DNA from: Erythrobacteraceae bacterium
GTDB taxonomy: Bacteria; Pseudomonadota; Alphaproteobacteria; Sphingomonadales; Sphingomonadaceae
DNA: 32,342 nucleotides
Direction of reading: 5' to 3'
NCBI GenBank assembly: GCA_027487015.1
Contig: JAIYEK010000263.1
Coordinates: forward strand, 1-32,342
Positions 15,294-23,356 of the stretch are shown one piece after another. Made by a program: the position numbers and the translations under genes. The stretch's first letter is position 1. Every line of letters starts with the position of its first letter. The notes beneath the pieces were generated by a model that was given only the letters and a program-made list of their open reading frames with translations, ran no database searches and was not told where the DNA came from.

Positions 15294-16271
15294 CTACCTG
15301 ATGCAGGCCCGCCCCGTTACGGGCTCGCTGGCACAGCGGTAGACCCTTATCCAATCGATTGCGAATTGCGCGGGAAAGCTGCCGTTCGCAACCCCTTTGG
15401 CGTTGTTTTCTTCCGACAGGCGCCCGCCGACGGCGAGGTTGGCCATGATGTAGAAGGGTTGGTCGAAGGGCGCGGCGGGGTTGTCCTTGGCATTGCGCGC
15501 CGCCGTGCTCCACTGGTCGGCGGTGACGGTGAGGTGCACACGGTCATCCACGAGGAAGCGGATCAGCCCCTCGCCCCACTCGACGGCGTAGACGTGGAAT
15601 TCGTCCGAGGGCAGCGCCCCTGTGGGTAGCGCGTTCCGGTGATCGACGAAGCGGTTGAGCGGCGCGAAATCGCCAAAATGCAACGCGCTGATCGTGCGGT
15701 TCTCGCCCACGCCGCCGATGCAAGTCTTGCACTTGGCGCCGATATTGACCGCTTCGAGGATATCGATCTCGCCCGAACGCGGCCAAGGGCCGTAGGCGGG
15801 ATTGTCCGGCATCATCCAGATCGCAGGCCAAGTGCCCTGCCCCGCCGGCACCTTGGCGCGCGCCTCGATCCGGCCATAGCGCCATGCGTGGAGACCAATG
15901 GTGCGCACCTTGCCCGAAGTGTGCGACTGGACCTGCGTGGGGTTGTCCCACTCGGCAATCTCAGGCGGGCGCGCGGGGCCGACGAAGCGCTCCTTCTTCG
16001 CCTTCAGCAGCAGCAGGCCGCCTTCGAGAGCGATGTTATCAAGCCGATCCGTGTAGCACTGCCGTTCGTTGTTGCCCCCACCCCAGCAGGACACCTCAGG
16101 CGTCCACTTGGTGCGGTCGAGCGCGGTGCCGTTGAACTCGTCGGCCCACACCAGCTCCCAGCCTGCGCCTTCGCGCGGGGCGAGGGGTTGGTCGGCAGGC
16201 GGCGAGCCTGCCCCCAAAAGCAGCAGGGCCGCTGTCAGCGTACCCGCCTTCAGCAGCCCTGCGATTGTCAT
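15294..16271 (-). CDS. Glycoside hydrolase family 16 endo-beta-glucanase (laminarinase-like)
   Basis: This 325-residue exported enzyme has a signal peptide (LLKAGTLTAALLLLGAGSPPA). The catalytic signature ExDxxE is SGEIDILEAVN, with Glu168 as nucleophile, Asp170 and Glu173 as acid/base. WELVWADEFNGTALDRTKW at the start, GRIEARAKVPAGQGTWPAIWMMP before the active site, and QPFYIMANLAVGG and FAIDWIRVYRC at the end are the usual GH16_3-like segments. The likely reaction is endo-cleavage of beta-1,3 or mixed beta-1,3/1,4 glucan. It starts 12 bases after the stop of the TonB receptor gene with GAGGG just after that stop, so the two are in one transcript. Confidence 0.93.
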   Translation of the reverse strand: MTIAGLLKAGTLTAALLLLGAGSPPADQPLAPREGAGWELVWADEFNGTALDRTKWTPEVSCWGGGNNERQCYTDRLDNIALEGGLLLLKAKKERFVGPARPPEIAEWDNPTQVQSHTSGKVRTIGLHAWRYGRIEARAKVPAGQGTWPAIWMMPDNPAYGPWPRSGEIDILEAVNIGAKCKTCIGGVGENRTISALHFGDFAPLNRFVDHRNALPTGALPSDEFHVYAVEWGEGLIRFLVDDRVHLTVTADQWSTAARNAKDNPAAPFDQPFYIMANLAVGGRLSEENNAKGVANGSFPAQFAIDWIRVYRCASEPVTGRACIR

Positions 16272-16283
16272 GGACTTGCCCTC

Positions 16284-19200
16284 TTAGAAATCGAAGCGGG
16301 CAAGGAAGGTGAAGCGGCGGTCGTTGCGGAACGCCGAGCGCTGCACCCGGGTACCGTCGAAATCGATCACCTGACTGGTCGTGAACACCTCGTCGAGCAG
16401 GTTCACGCCCTGCACGCCGAGCTTGATCCCGTCGCGAACGGTGACGAAGATCGACGCGTCGAGCTGCCCCGTCTCCTCACCCCAGATCGGCGAGAACGGG
16501 AAGATGTCGTCACGCGGCGTGATCAGGAAGGCCGAGCGCCAGTTGTAGGCCGCACGCATCGACAGCCAGTCCTTGTCGTAGAACAAGACCGCATTGATGG
16601 TGTGTTCGGAGATCCCGGCCAGCGGCTGGAGCGCCGCAAAGTCGCTCTGGTTGTTGGCGAGATTGGTGTTCTGGAAATCGCCGCCGTCAACATAGGTATA
16701 GGTGAACACGCTACCCAGACCGCTCAGCAGCCCCGGCAGGAAGTCGTAGGTTTGCTGGTAGGCAAACTCGAACCCCTTGAGGGTGCCGTTCTGACGGTTG
16801 TCCGGGCCATTGACCTCGACATCAAGGTTAAGACCACTGGGGCTGACGAAGCTGACGAGATCAACCCCGCTGTTCACGATGCCCTTGATGTCCTTGGCAA
16901 AGGCATTGAACGTCAGCGAGCCGACCCGGTCGAAATACCATTCGACCGAGAGGTCGTAGTTCCAGCTTTCGATCGGGCGCAGGTTGCGGTTGCCAGTGGA
17001 GATCTGGAACAGCGGCCCGGTCTCGAGCGTGCCTTCGGAACGCAGGTCGCCGGTGTTGTCGCCGATCCCGCCGCCCGAACGGAAGGCGGCCAGGTCAGGG
17101 CGCGAGATGCCCTTGGACACCGCAGCGCGGAAGAGCAGGCCGTCACCGGCGTCGAGCAACGCATTGAAGCTCGGCAGCCAGTTATCGAAGGTCACCGAAC
17201 GGTCATCGAGAACGATTTCACCCGTGTGCGCTGCGGCGAACTCGGCAAGGCGTGCCGGCGACAGTCGGCAGAAGGCCGGGAACTGATCGGCCGGCAGCTG
17301 CGCCGCGCGGCTGCAGGCGGCGTTGACTTCGGACAGCTGGGCAACCCCGTCGCCGTTACCGCCCGAGGCGGTATTGTCGAAGAAGAACGGGTTGGGGAAG
17401 CCGATCAGGCCCGCCGCCACCACTTCGGTCTCGACATAGCGCAGGCCGACGTTGCCGGTGATCTTCCAGCCATTGTCGAAATCCGTGCCGTAATCGAGGC
17501 GTACATAGCCCGACTTGGTGGTTTCCGAAACGTCGTTGATCTCGTTCTCGCAGAACGGATCGCAGGCGGCGGTCTGGCCGGTCACCGCGTTGGTGAAGCT
17601 GCGATTGCGCACCCCGAAGAACGGGTTGGGGGTCTGCGAGAAGATGTTGATCTCGCGCGCTTGGGCGGCTGAATCGCCCGCGAGATATTCTTGCAGGAAG
17701 TTGTCGCCGCCAAAGAAGAACGACCCGCCCGGAAGCGGCGAGGTGCCGCCGCGCTGGAAGTTGTTGTCGAATGGCGTGCGCAGGTTGGCGTAGTTCGGGA
17801 AGTCGTCGACGAAGGCCCCGCCCGCGATCGCGAATTCCTGACCGGGCAGGCCGGTGAAGTAGCGGCCCGGCTGGAAGTTGCCGCCGGTCGCGGCGCAGCC
17901 CGGCCCGGCGTTCCACGGCGCGCAGCCTGCGCGGCCTGCCCAGGGCGCCGAGAGGTTGCCCCAGGTGCTAAAGTTGGTGTCACGCGTGGTCTGGCCGCGA
18001 TCCGACCAACGCGCGCCGAACTTGACCTGCTTGAAGAAGCCGTCTTCCGAGATGTCGTATTCGACATCGCCGCGCAGCGTATCGAGCTCGCCTTCATTGC
18101 GGGCGATGCTGTCGAGCAGGAACCAGTAATAGGTGTTGCGCCCGGAGGTGAAGTAATCCGCCGGCGCGCCCGGAGGTGCGAGGAACTGCACCTGCGGCAC
18201 CTTGCCCGAAAGGTCGAGATCGATGTTCGCCCAGGTCGCCATGTTGGCGATGACCGAATCCTGCTCGAGATCGGACTGGATGTGCTGCGCCTCGAAGTTA
18301 ACGCGCAGGCGGTCGGTGATGCTCCAGTCGACATCGAACGAGACATCCTCGGTCGAAGAGCGGGTTTCGCGTTCGAAGCGCAGCAGTTCGAGCGGGATGC
18401 CGCCGCGGCCAAAGGGGTTGGCATAGGCATCGCCGATGCGCTGGCTCAGGATGCCGCGCACGAACTGGCCGTTCTGGTCGAACTCCCAGGTGCTGCCTGC
18501 CGCCGGGACAGGGAACAGCGCGTCGTCGTTGACCAGCGCGATCGCGGCGTTTTCCTTGGTGAAGAAGGTCGTGTCGGCGCGCAACCATTCAAAGGTGGCG
18601 ACGAAATCGCGATTGGGGCTCTCGTACTGGGCGACCGCCGAGAAGGCCTCGCGGTCACGCTCGAGTTCGGTGGTCCGTACGCCCGCACCCTTGGGAACAA
18701 CCAGCGCACCGGCCGGCGGGAAGTTGTCGGGCGTGAAGTTGGCGCCGCCGCTGATCCCGCCGCTGCCAACCGGGCGCACACGGAAGCACGAGCCGGTCAG
18801 ATTGGCAGGGCGATAGCAGGGGTCGGCCACCTGCGAGGCATCGGTGCGGCTCTTGAGTTCGGAGCGGGCATAGCCGACCTGAAGGCCGAAAGTGCCCACG
18901 CCGGTCTCGAAGGTGTCCGAGACCAGCACCGAACCGCCGGGCGACCACTCCTCGGCGAGGTCGCCGACATTGGTTTCGAGCGTACCCGCGATATGGAACC
19001 CGGGCCGGTCGAGCGGCTTGCGGGTGACAAGGTTGACGGTGCCCGCGATCCCGCCTTCGACCATGTCGGCGGTGAGGTTCTTGAACACCAGCACCGAGCC
19101 AAGCAGTTCCGGCGAGACTTCGTTGAAGCTCAGCACCGTGCCGCCATTGGCCGAGAAGATGTCGCGGCCGTTCAGTTCGGAGCGGACGTAGCCGAGGCCG

Positions 19201-19583
19201 CGGATGATGACACCCGTCCCTTCGACCGAGAAGCGATCAGGGTCGGAGGGCTTCTCGAAGCGGCCGATGTTAACGCCCGGCACGCGCTGGAGCGCTTCGG
19301 CGACCGAGCGGTCGGGCAGCGCGCCGATGTCTTCGGCGGTAATCGCGTCGACGAAGGTGTCGGCATTGCGCTTGATGTCCTGCGCACCCTGCAGCGCGGC
19401 GCGGAAGCCGGTGACGATGATCTCGGCCTCGGGCTCTTCGGCGGGCGCGGCGGCGGCGTCCGGATCCTCGGCCGGCGCAGCGGCGTCCTGCGCGAGCGCG
19501 GGGTTGGCCGCAGCGATCGCGAGAACCGAGGCGGTCCCGAGGGCGAAGAGGCGCCGACGCGGCGCGAGCTTGGCGGTGTTCAT
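16284..19583 (-). CDS. TonB-dependent receptor, glucan locus
   Basis: This 1099-residue outer-membrane receptor has a signal peptide (LFALGTASVLAIAAANPALA, cut near residue 31), then an Ala/Pro/Glu-rich linker to about 53 and the TonB-box-like EIIVTG at 54-59. The plug follows, with VDAITAEDIGALPDRSVAEALQRVPGVNI and VIIRGLGYVRSELNGRD, and then a long beta-barrel ending in the aromatic FLARFDF. The open frame runs 413 codons further upstream, but that part is antisense to the halogenase-like gene. The ATG at 19583 is the true start, with GGGGAGAG upstream. It leads the operon receptor-GH16-LacI-MFS and presumably imports glucan fragments. No SusD-like partner is present, as usual for Proteobacteria. 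Confidence 0.94.
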   Translation of the reverse strand: MNTAKLAPRRRLFALGTASVLAIAAANPALAQDAAAPAEDPDAAAAPAEEPEAEIIVTGFRAALQGAQDIKRNADTFVDAITAEDIGALPDRSVAEALQRVPGVNIGRFEKPSDPDRFSVEGTGVIIRGLGYVRSELNGRDIFSANGGTVLSFNEVSPELLGSVLVFKNLTADMVEGGIAGTVNLVTRKPLDRPGFHIAGTLETNVGDLAEEWSPGGSVLVSDTFETGVGTFGLQVGYARSELKSRTDASQVADPCYRPANLTGSCFRVRPVGSGGISGGANFTPDNFPPAGALVVPKGAGVRTTELERDREAFSAVAQYESPNRDFVATFEWLRADTTFFTKENAAIALVNDDALFPVPAAGSTWEFDQNGQFVRGILSQRIGDAYANPFGRGGIPLELLRFERETRSSTEDVSFDVDWSITDRLRVNFEAQHIQSDLEQDSVIANMATWANIDLDLSGKVPQVQFLAPPGAPADYFTSGRNTYYWFLLDSIARNEGELDTLRGDVEYDISEDGFFKQVKFGARWSDRGQTTRDTNFSTWGNLSAPWAGRAGCAPWNAGPGCAATGGNFQPGRYFTGLPGQEFAIAGGAFVDDFPNYANLRTPFDNNFQRGGTSPLPGGSFFFGGDNFLQEYLAGDSAAQAREINIFSQTPNPFFGVRNRSFTNAVTGQTAACDPFCENEINDVSETTKSGYVRLDYGTDFDNGWKITGNVGLRYVETEVVAAGLIGFPNPFFFDNTASGGNGDGVAQLSEVNAACSRAAQLPADQFPAFCRLSPARLAEFAAAHTGEIVLDDRSVTFDNWLPSFNALLDAGDGLLFRAAVSKGISRPDLAAFRSGGGIGDNTGDLRSEGTLETGPLFQISTGNRNLRPIESWNYDLSVEWYFDRVGSLTFNAFAKDIKGIVNSGVDLVSFVSPSGLNLDVEVNGPDNRQNGTLKGFEFAYQQTYDFLPGLLSGLGSVFTYTYVDGGDFQNTNLANNQSDFAALQPLAGISEHTINAVLFYDKDWLSMRAAYNWRSAFLITPRDDIFPFSPIWGEETGQLDASIFVTVRDGIKLGVQGVNLLDEVFTTSQVIDFDGTRVQRSAFRNDRRFTFLARFDF

Positions 19584-19646
19584 GATGTGTCGTCTCTCCC
19601 CATTCCGCGCGACAGGTTCGTGCCTGAAGCTGCGGGCTACTGATGG

Positions 19647-19675
19647 TTTGTAACCGAACTTGAGAGCGTTCTCAA
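19647..19675 (-). promoter_or_regulatory. Promoter of the TonB receptor operon, overlapping the operator
   Basis: On the minus strand, TTGAGA (19675-19670) and TACAAA (19652-19647) are separated by exactly 17 bases and resemble a sigma-70 promoter. The -35 hexamer is one arm of the LacI-type palindrome, so bound repressor would block RNA polymerase. A transcript would begin about 57 bases before the ATG at 19583. Confidence 0.55.
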
Positions 19676-19676
19676 G
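19659..19676. promoter_or_regulatory. LacI-family operator between receptor and halogenase-like genes
   Basis: CTTGAGAGCGTTCTCAAG is an 18-bp CG-centred palindrome with one mismatched pair, the classic LacI/GalR operator form. It lies in the 195-bp gap between two divergent genes, so one bound repressor could control both. On the plus strand its left arm TTGAGA (19660-19665) with TAATCT 16 bases downstream (19682-19687) gives a possible promoter for the halogenase-like gene. Confidence 0.75.
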
Positions 19677-19778
19677 ACTTGTAATCTCCAGTTCATATTG
19701 CATTCTGGCAACACTTCGCAGACGCTCGGACAGAGCGCGCGACCGGCCTATACTGGCCCCAAGGGGATCGAGGAAAAC

Positions 19779-21290
19779 GTGGCAATTGAACGGATTATCA
19801 TTGTCGGCGGGGGCACCGCGGGGTGGATGGCGGCGGCGGCCTTGTCGCGCATCCGCAAGGGTCGCCCTGTGGAAATCACTCTGATCGAATCCGAGGCGAT
19901 CGGGACGGTCGGGGTCGGCGAGGCAACAATTCCGCCCTTCGTCGGCTTCAACGAGCTGATCGGGATCGACGAGCGCGAAATGCTCAGCGCGGTCGGCGGC
20001 ACCTTCAAGCTCGGTATCCAGTTCGAAAACTGGGGCAAGCTCGGCGACAGCTACATCCACCCCTTCGGCGCATACGGCTACACCATGGGCGGGATCAGCT
20101 TCCACCACGTGTGGCACCGCATGCAGGGCGCGGGCGACAAGCGCCCGATCCAGGTCTTCAACCTCGAAACCATGGCTGCCTATTTCGGCAAGTTCGCGCG
20201 GACCGAGGATTTCAAGCGCGACGATCTGCCGCCGGTCAACTACGCCTATCACTTGGATGCGGGCCGGTATGCCGCCTTCCTGCGCAAGCTCGCCGAGAGC
20301 CGCGGCGTGGTGCGGCAGGAGGGCAAGGTCGCCGACGTGCAGATCGACGGGGAGAGCGGCTTCGTCACCGGCGTAACGCTCGATGATGGCCGCGCCTTCA
20401 AGGGCGATCTGTTCATCGATTGCTCGGGCTTCCGCGGCCTGCTGATCGAACAGGCGCTGAAGACCGGCTATGACGACTGGAGCAATTACCTCCCCTGCAA
20501 CCGCGCGGTCGCCTTGCCCTGCCAGCGCGAGGACGGCAGCCCGCCCCCGCCCTTCACCCGCGCGACCGCCCATGCGGCCGGATGGCAATGGCAGGTGCCG
20601 CTCCAGCACCGGAACGGCAACGGCCACGTCTATTGCTCGGCCTACATGGAGGACCAGCAGGCGCTCGACATCCTGCTCGGCAATATCGCGGGCAAGCCGC
20701 AGGCGGAGCCCAACTGGCTGCGCTTCGTGACCGGGCGGCGCAAGAAGTTCTGGAACAAGAACGTCGTCGCGCTGGGGCTGGCGGCGGGCTTTATGGAGCC
20801 GCTGGAATCCACCTCGATCCACCTCATCAACACCGGGATCGACAAGCTGATCTCGCTGCTCTCGCTCGACGGGATCACCAAGGTGCAGGAGGATACCTTC
20901 AACCGGCTAACCGCCCGCGAATATGCCCGCATCCGCGACTTCCTGATCCTCCACTACAACGCCACGCAGCGCACCGATTCCAACTTCTGGAACTACGTGC
21001 GCACCATGCCCGTGCCCGACACCCTCACCGAAAAGGTCGAGCTGTTCCGCGCCAACGGCCAGATCTTCCGCGAGGAGGACGAGCTTTTCACCGAGACCAG
21101 CTGGGCGGCGGTAATGATGGGTCAGGGCATCACCATGGGCAGCCACAACGCCATGGCCGACGCGCTCGATCCGGTGAAGACGGCGAGCGAAGTGAACGAG
21201 ATGGAGCAATCGATCCGCTATCTCGTGGGAGCCATGCCCGGCCACGGCGATTACCTCGCTCGCTATTGCCCCGCGCCGATGGCGGCGTGA
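19779..21290 (+). CDS. Tryptophan halogenase family flavoprotein
   Basis: This 503-residue protein has the FAD-binding motif IIIVGGGTAGWMAAAAL at its N-terminus, then GVGEATIPPF. Lys77 in GGTFKLGIQFENW matches the catalytic lysine of flavin-dependent tryptophan halogenases. The WxWxxP signature is AAGWQWQVPLQ, and MEPLESTSIHLINTG carries the conserved Glu. In sphingomonads, caulobacters and xanthomonads such genes accompany TonB receptors for carbohydrates. Whether those proteins halogenate anything is unclear. The GTG at 19779 is chosen because GAGG lies about 5 bases before it and homology starts there; an upstream ATG at 19698 would add 27 residues of unlikely sequence. It is divergent from the receptor gene and shares its LacI-type operator. 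Confidence 0.9.
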   Translation: MAIERIIIVGGGTAGWMAAAALSRIRKGRPVEITLIESEAIGTVGVGEATIPPFVGFNELIGIDEREMLSAVGGTFKLGIQFENWGKLGDSYIHPFGAYGYTMGGISFHHVWHRMQGAGDKRPIQVFNLETMAAYFGKFARTEDFKRDDLPPVNYAYHLDAGRYAAFLRKLAESRGVVRQEGKVADVQIDGESGFVTGVTLDDGRAFKGDLFIDCSGFRGLLIEQALKTGYDDWSNYLPCNRAVALPCQREDGSPPPPFTRATAHAAGWQWQVPLQHRNGNGHVYCSAYMEDQQALDILLGNIAGKPQAEPNWLRFVTGRRKKFWNKNVVALGLAAGFMEPLESTSIHLINTGIDKLISLLSLDGITKVQEDTFNRLTAREYARIRDFLILHYNATQRTDSNFWNYVRTMPVPDTLTEKVELFRANGQIFREEDELFTETSWAAVMMGQGITMGSHNAMADALDPVKTASEVNEMEQSIRYLVGAMPGHGDYLARYCPAPMAA

Positions 21291-21392
21291 GGCGTCAAGC
21301 TGAGGGCCGGCGGGTTCCTTGACAAACGGGGGCGGCGGCGGAAAGGGACAGGGCTCCCCGCCACGTCGCCCCTCCCGAGGTTTACCCTGCCG

Positions 21393-22190
21393 ATGACTGA
21401 CGCATCCCATGGCTGGACCGCGCTGGTGCTTGCCGGCCAGCGCCCCGGGGTCGATCCCATGGCGGCCCACTTCGGCGCGGAGATGAAGGCGCTGATCCCG
21501 GTCGCGGGCGAGCTGATGCTGAACCGGGTGCTGATGGCGCTGCTCGATGCGCCGCAAGTGGCGCGGATCGTGGTGATGGCGCAGAACACGTTGCAGCTGC
21601 GCGCCCACCGCGACCTTGGCTGGGCGGTGCAGGAACCGAAGATCACCTTCCGCGTCTCCGGCCCGACGATCAGCGGATCGGTGCTCGGCGCGGTGGAAGA
21701 TCCCGCCATCGGCCTGCCGCTGCTGGTAACGACCGCCGACAACGTGATGCTCACGCCGGCCACCATCGCCGAATTTGTCGCGAGTGCAGGTGCGGGAGAT
21801 GTGTCGGTGGCCTTTGTCGAGCGCGGCAATCTGGAACGCGCCGTGGGGCCCAACAAGCGCACATGGCTCGCCTTCAAGGGCGGCGCCTACACCGGCGCGA
21901 ACCTCTTCGCGCTGATCGGCGCGGGGGCCACCAACGCGCTCACATTCTGGGAGAAGGTCGAGGCGGATCGCAAGTCGGTGCTGCGCCTAGCCGCACATTT
22001 TGGCCCGGTGTTGATGGTGAAGCTGCTGCTGCGGCGCATGACGCTCGTGCAGGCCCTCGCCGCCGCGGGCGCGAAGCTCGGCGCCACGGCGGCGCCGGTG
22101 GTGCTGTCGGACGGACGCATGGGGGTCGATGTCGACAAGCCCGAGGACCATGCTCTCGCGGAGCGGCTGCTGGGGGCAGCGCGCGCATGA
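21393..22190 (+). CDS. MobA-like NTP transferase domain protein
   Basis: This 265-residue cytoplasmic nucleotidyltransferase-like protein begins GWTALVLAGQRPGVDPMA, a variant of the nucleotide-binding loop, followed by KALIPVAGELMLNRVL. Later TTADNVML supplies a metal-binding Asp and GVDVDKPEDHALAERLL is the family's usual C-terminal signature. It probably couples an NTP to a phosphorylated sugar, alcohol or polyol. It overlaps the next gene by ATGA (22187-22190). In this three-gene operon it could make the activated precursor used by the CDP-glycerol-transferase-like protein. GAGG lies 12 bases before the ATG. The 102-bp gap before it contains TTGACA at 21319 but no matching -10. Confidence 0.8.
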   Translation: MTDASHGWTALVLAGQRPGVDPMAAHFGAEMKALIPVAGELMLNRVLMALLDAPQVARIVVMAQNTLQLRAHRDLGWAVQEPKITFRVSGPTISGSVLGAVEDPAIGLPLLVTTADNVMLTPATIAEFVASAGAGDVSVAFVERGNLERAVGPNKRTWLAFKGGAYTGANLFALIGAGATNALTFWEKVEADRKSVLRLAAHFGPVLMVKLLLRRMTLVQALAAAGAKLGATAAPVVLSDGRMGVDVDKPEDHALAERLLGAARA

Positions 22191-23356
22191 AGCGCATCTG
22201 CTTCCTGTTCAACCACGACCAGACCCACCAGCTCGCGCACAGCCTCCCCATCGCGCTGGCGTTGGCGGCGCGCGGGGAGCACCGGATCACCCTCGCCTAT
22301 GCCCGCCCCGCGATCCGCGCCGAGATCGAGCGGCAGGCCGATCCGGCGCTGCTAGCGCGCATGGAACTGGTGCATCTGACCCTGAAGCGCAGCGGATCGC
22401 AGGCGCTGGCGGGGCTGCTCGAGCGGCTCGTCCCGGCCACCAAGCTGCTCATCTACCGCGACAATCTCGAGTTCTTCCGCAGCTTCGATGCGGTGGTGGT
22501 CGCGGAGAAGACCTCGCTGCTGCTGAAGACCCGCTACGGGCTGAATGACGTAAAGCTGATCCACACCCGGCACGGCGCGGGCGACCGGGCGATCGGGTTC
22601 AATCCGGAGAGTGCGGGCTTCGACCTGGTGCTGGTCTCCGGCCCCAAGATCCGCGACCGGCTGATCGCCGACGCAGGTCTCGCACCGAACCAGATCGCAC
22701 TGGTCGGCTATCCCAAGTTCGATCTGTGCGCGGGCAACAGCTTCGTCGACACCTTCCCCGCCCCCGAGCGGCCCACGGTGATCTACAACCCCCACCCCTC
22801 GCCCAAGCTCTCGAGCTGGTTCAAGCATGGCGCGGCGGTGCTGGAAGCCTTCCGCAATCAGGATCGGTACAACCTGATCTTCGCGCCGCACGTGATGCTG
22901 TTCGCCCGCCAATGGGTGGTGACCGTGGACCCTCCGAGCCTCGCCCGGGTCACGCCGCCCGGCCCCGAATATGCGCAACAACCGCGCATCCACATCGATA
23001 CGGGCAGCGCACGAAGCAGCGACATGAGCTACACCAACCGCGCCGATATCTACCTCGGCGACGTCAGCAGCCAGGTCTACGAGTTCCTGCGCGCACCCCG
23101 CCCGTGCCTGTTCCTGAACTCGCATCGCGTGGACTGGCGCGGCGATGCCAACTATCTCCACTGGCAGGCCGGCCCGGTGCTGGAGAGCGCCGACGGGTTG
23201 CTCGATCAGATCGATGCTGCGGTGGCAAACCACAGCGACTATGCCGGCACGCAACAGGCATTGATCGACGCCACATTCTCGCTATCGGACCGCCCCTCTG
23301 CCGAGCGGGCAGCCGATGCGATCACCGCTTTTCTCGAAGGAGCCCCGCGTGGCTGA
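22187..23356 (+). CDS. CDP-glycerol glycerophosphotransferase-like GT-B protein
   Basis: This 389-residue protein has the layout of CDP-glycerol/CDP-ribitol phosphotransferases. HTRHGAGDRAIGFN is at about 127-139, VGYPKFDL at 173-180 and YNPHPSPKLSSW at 200-211. Then follows SYTNRADIYLGDVSSQVYEFLRAPRPCLFL (281-310), which matches the family's D-x-S-S acceptor/donor region. There is no signal peptide or clear membrane segment. Known relatives add polyol-phosphate units to teichoic-acid-like polymers; in Gram-negative bacteria they act on capsule or surface glycans. The start overlaps the stop of the NTP transferase gene, and its own stop overlaps the FkbM gene by 8 bases, so the three are translationally coupled. 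Confidence 0.75.
   Translation: MKRICFLFNHDQTHQLAHSLPIALALAARGEHRITLAYARPAIRAEIERQADPALLARMELVHLTLKRSGSQALAGLLERLVPATKLLIYRDNLEFFRSFDAVVVAEKTSLLLKTRYGLNDVKLIHTRHGAGDRAIGFNPESAGFDLVLVSGPKIRDRLIADAGLAPNQIALVGYPKFDLCAGNSFVDTFPAPERPTVIYNPHPSPKLSSWFKHGAAVLEAFRNQDRYNLIFAPHVMLFARQWVVTVDPPSLARVTPPGPEYAQQPRIHIDTGSARSSDMSYTNRADIYLGDVSSQVYEFLRAPRPCLFLNSHRVDWRGDANYLHWQAGPVLESADGLLDQIDAAVANHSDYAGTQQALIDATFSLSDRPSAERAADAITAFLEGAPRG

Noticed and set aside
15639-19643. Two long plus-strand open frames (677 and 650 residues) opposite GH16 and the TonB receptor
   Set aside because: Shadow frames with no recognisable domain; the minus strand carries clear catalytic and receptor motifs.
19584-20822. Open frame extending the TonB receptor 413 codons upstream
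   Set aside because: It is antisense to the halogenase-like gene and composed of shadow sequence; the receptor's own signal peptide and ribosome site begin at 19583.
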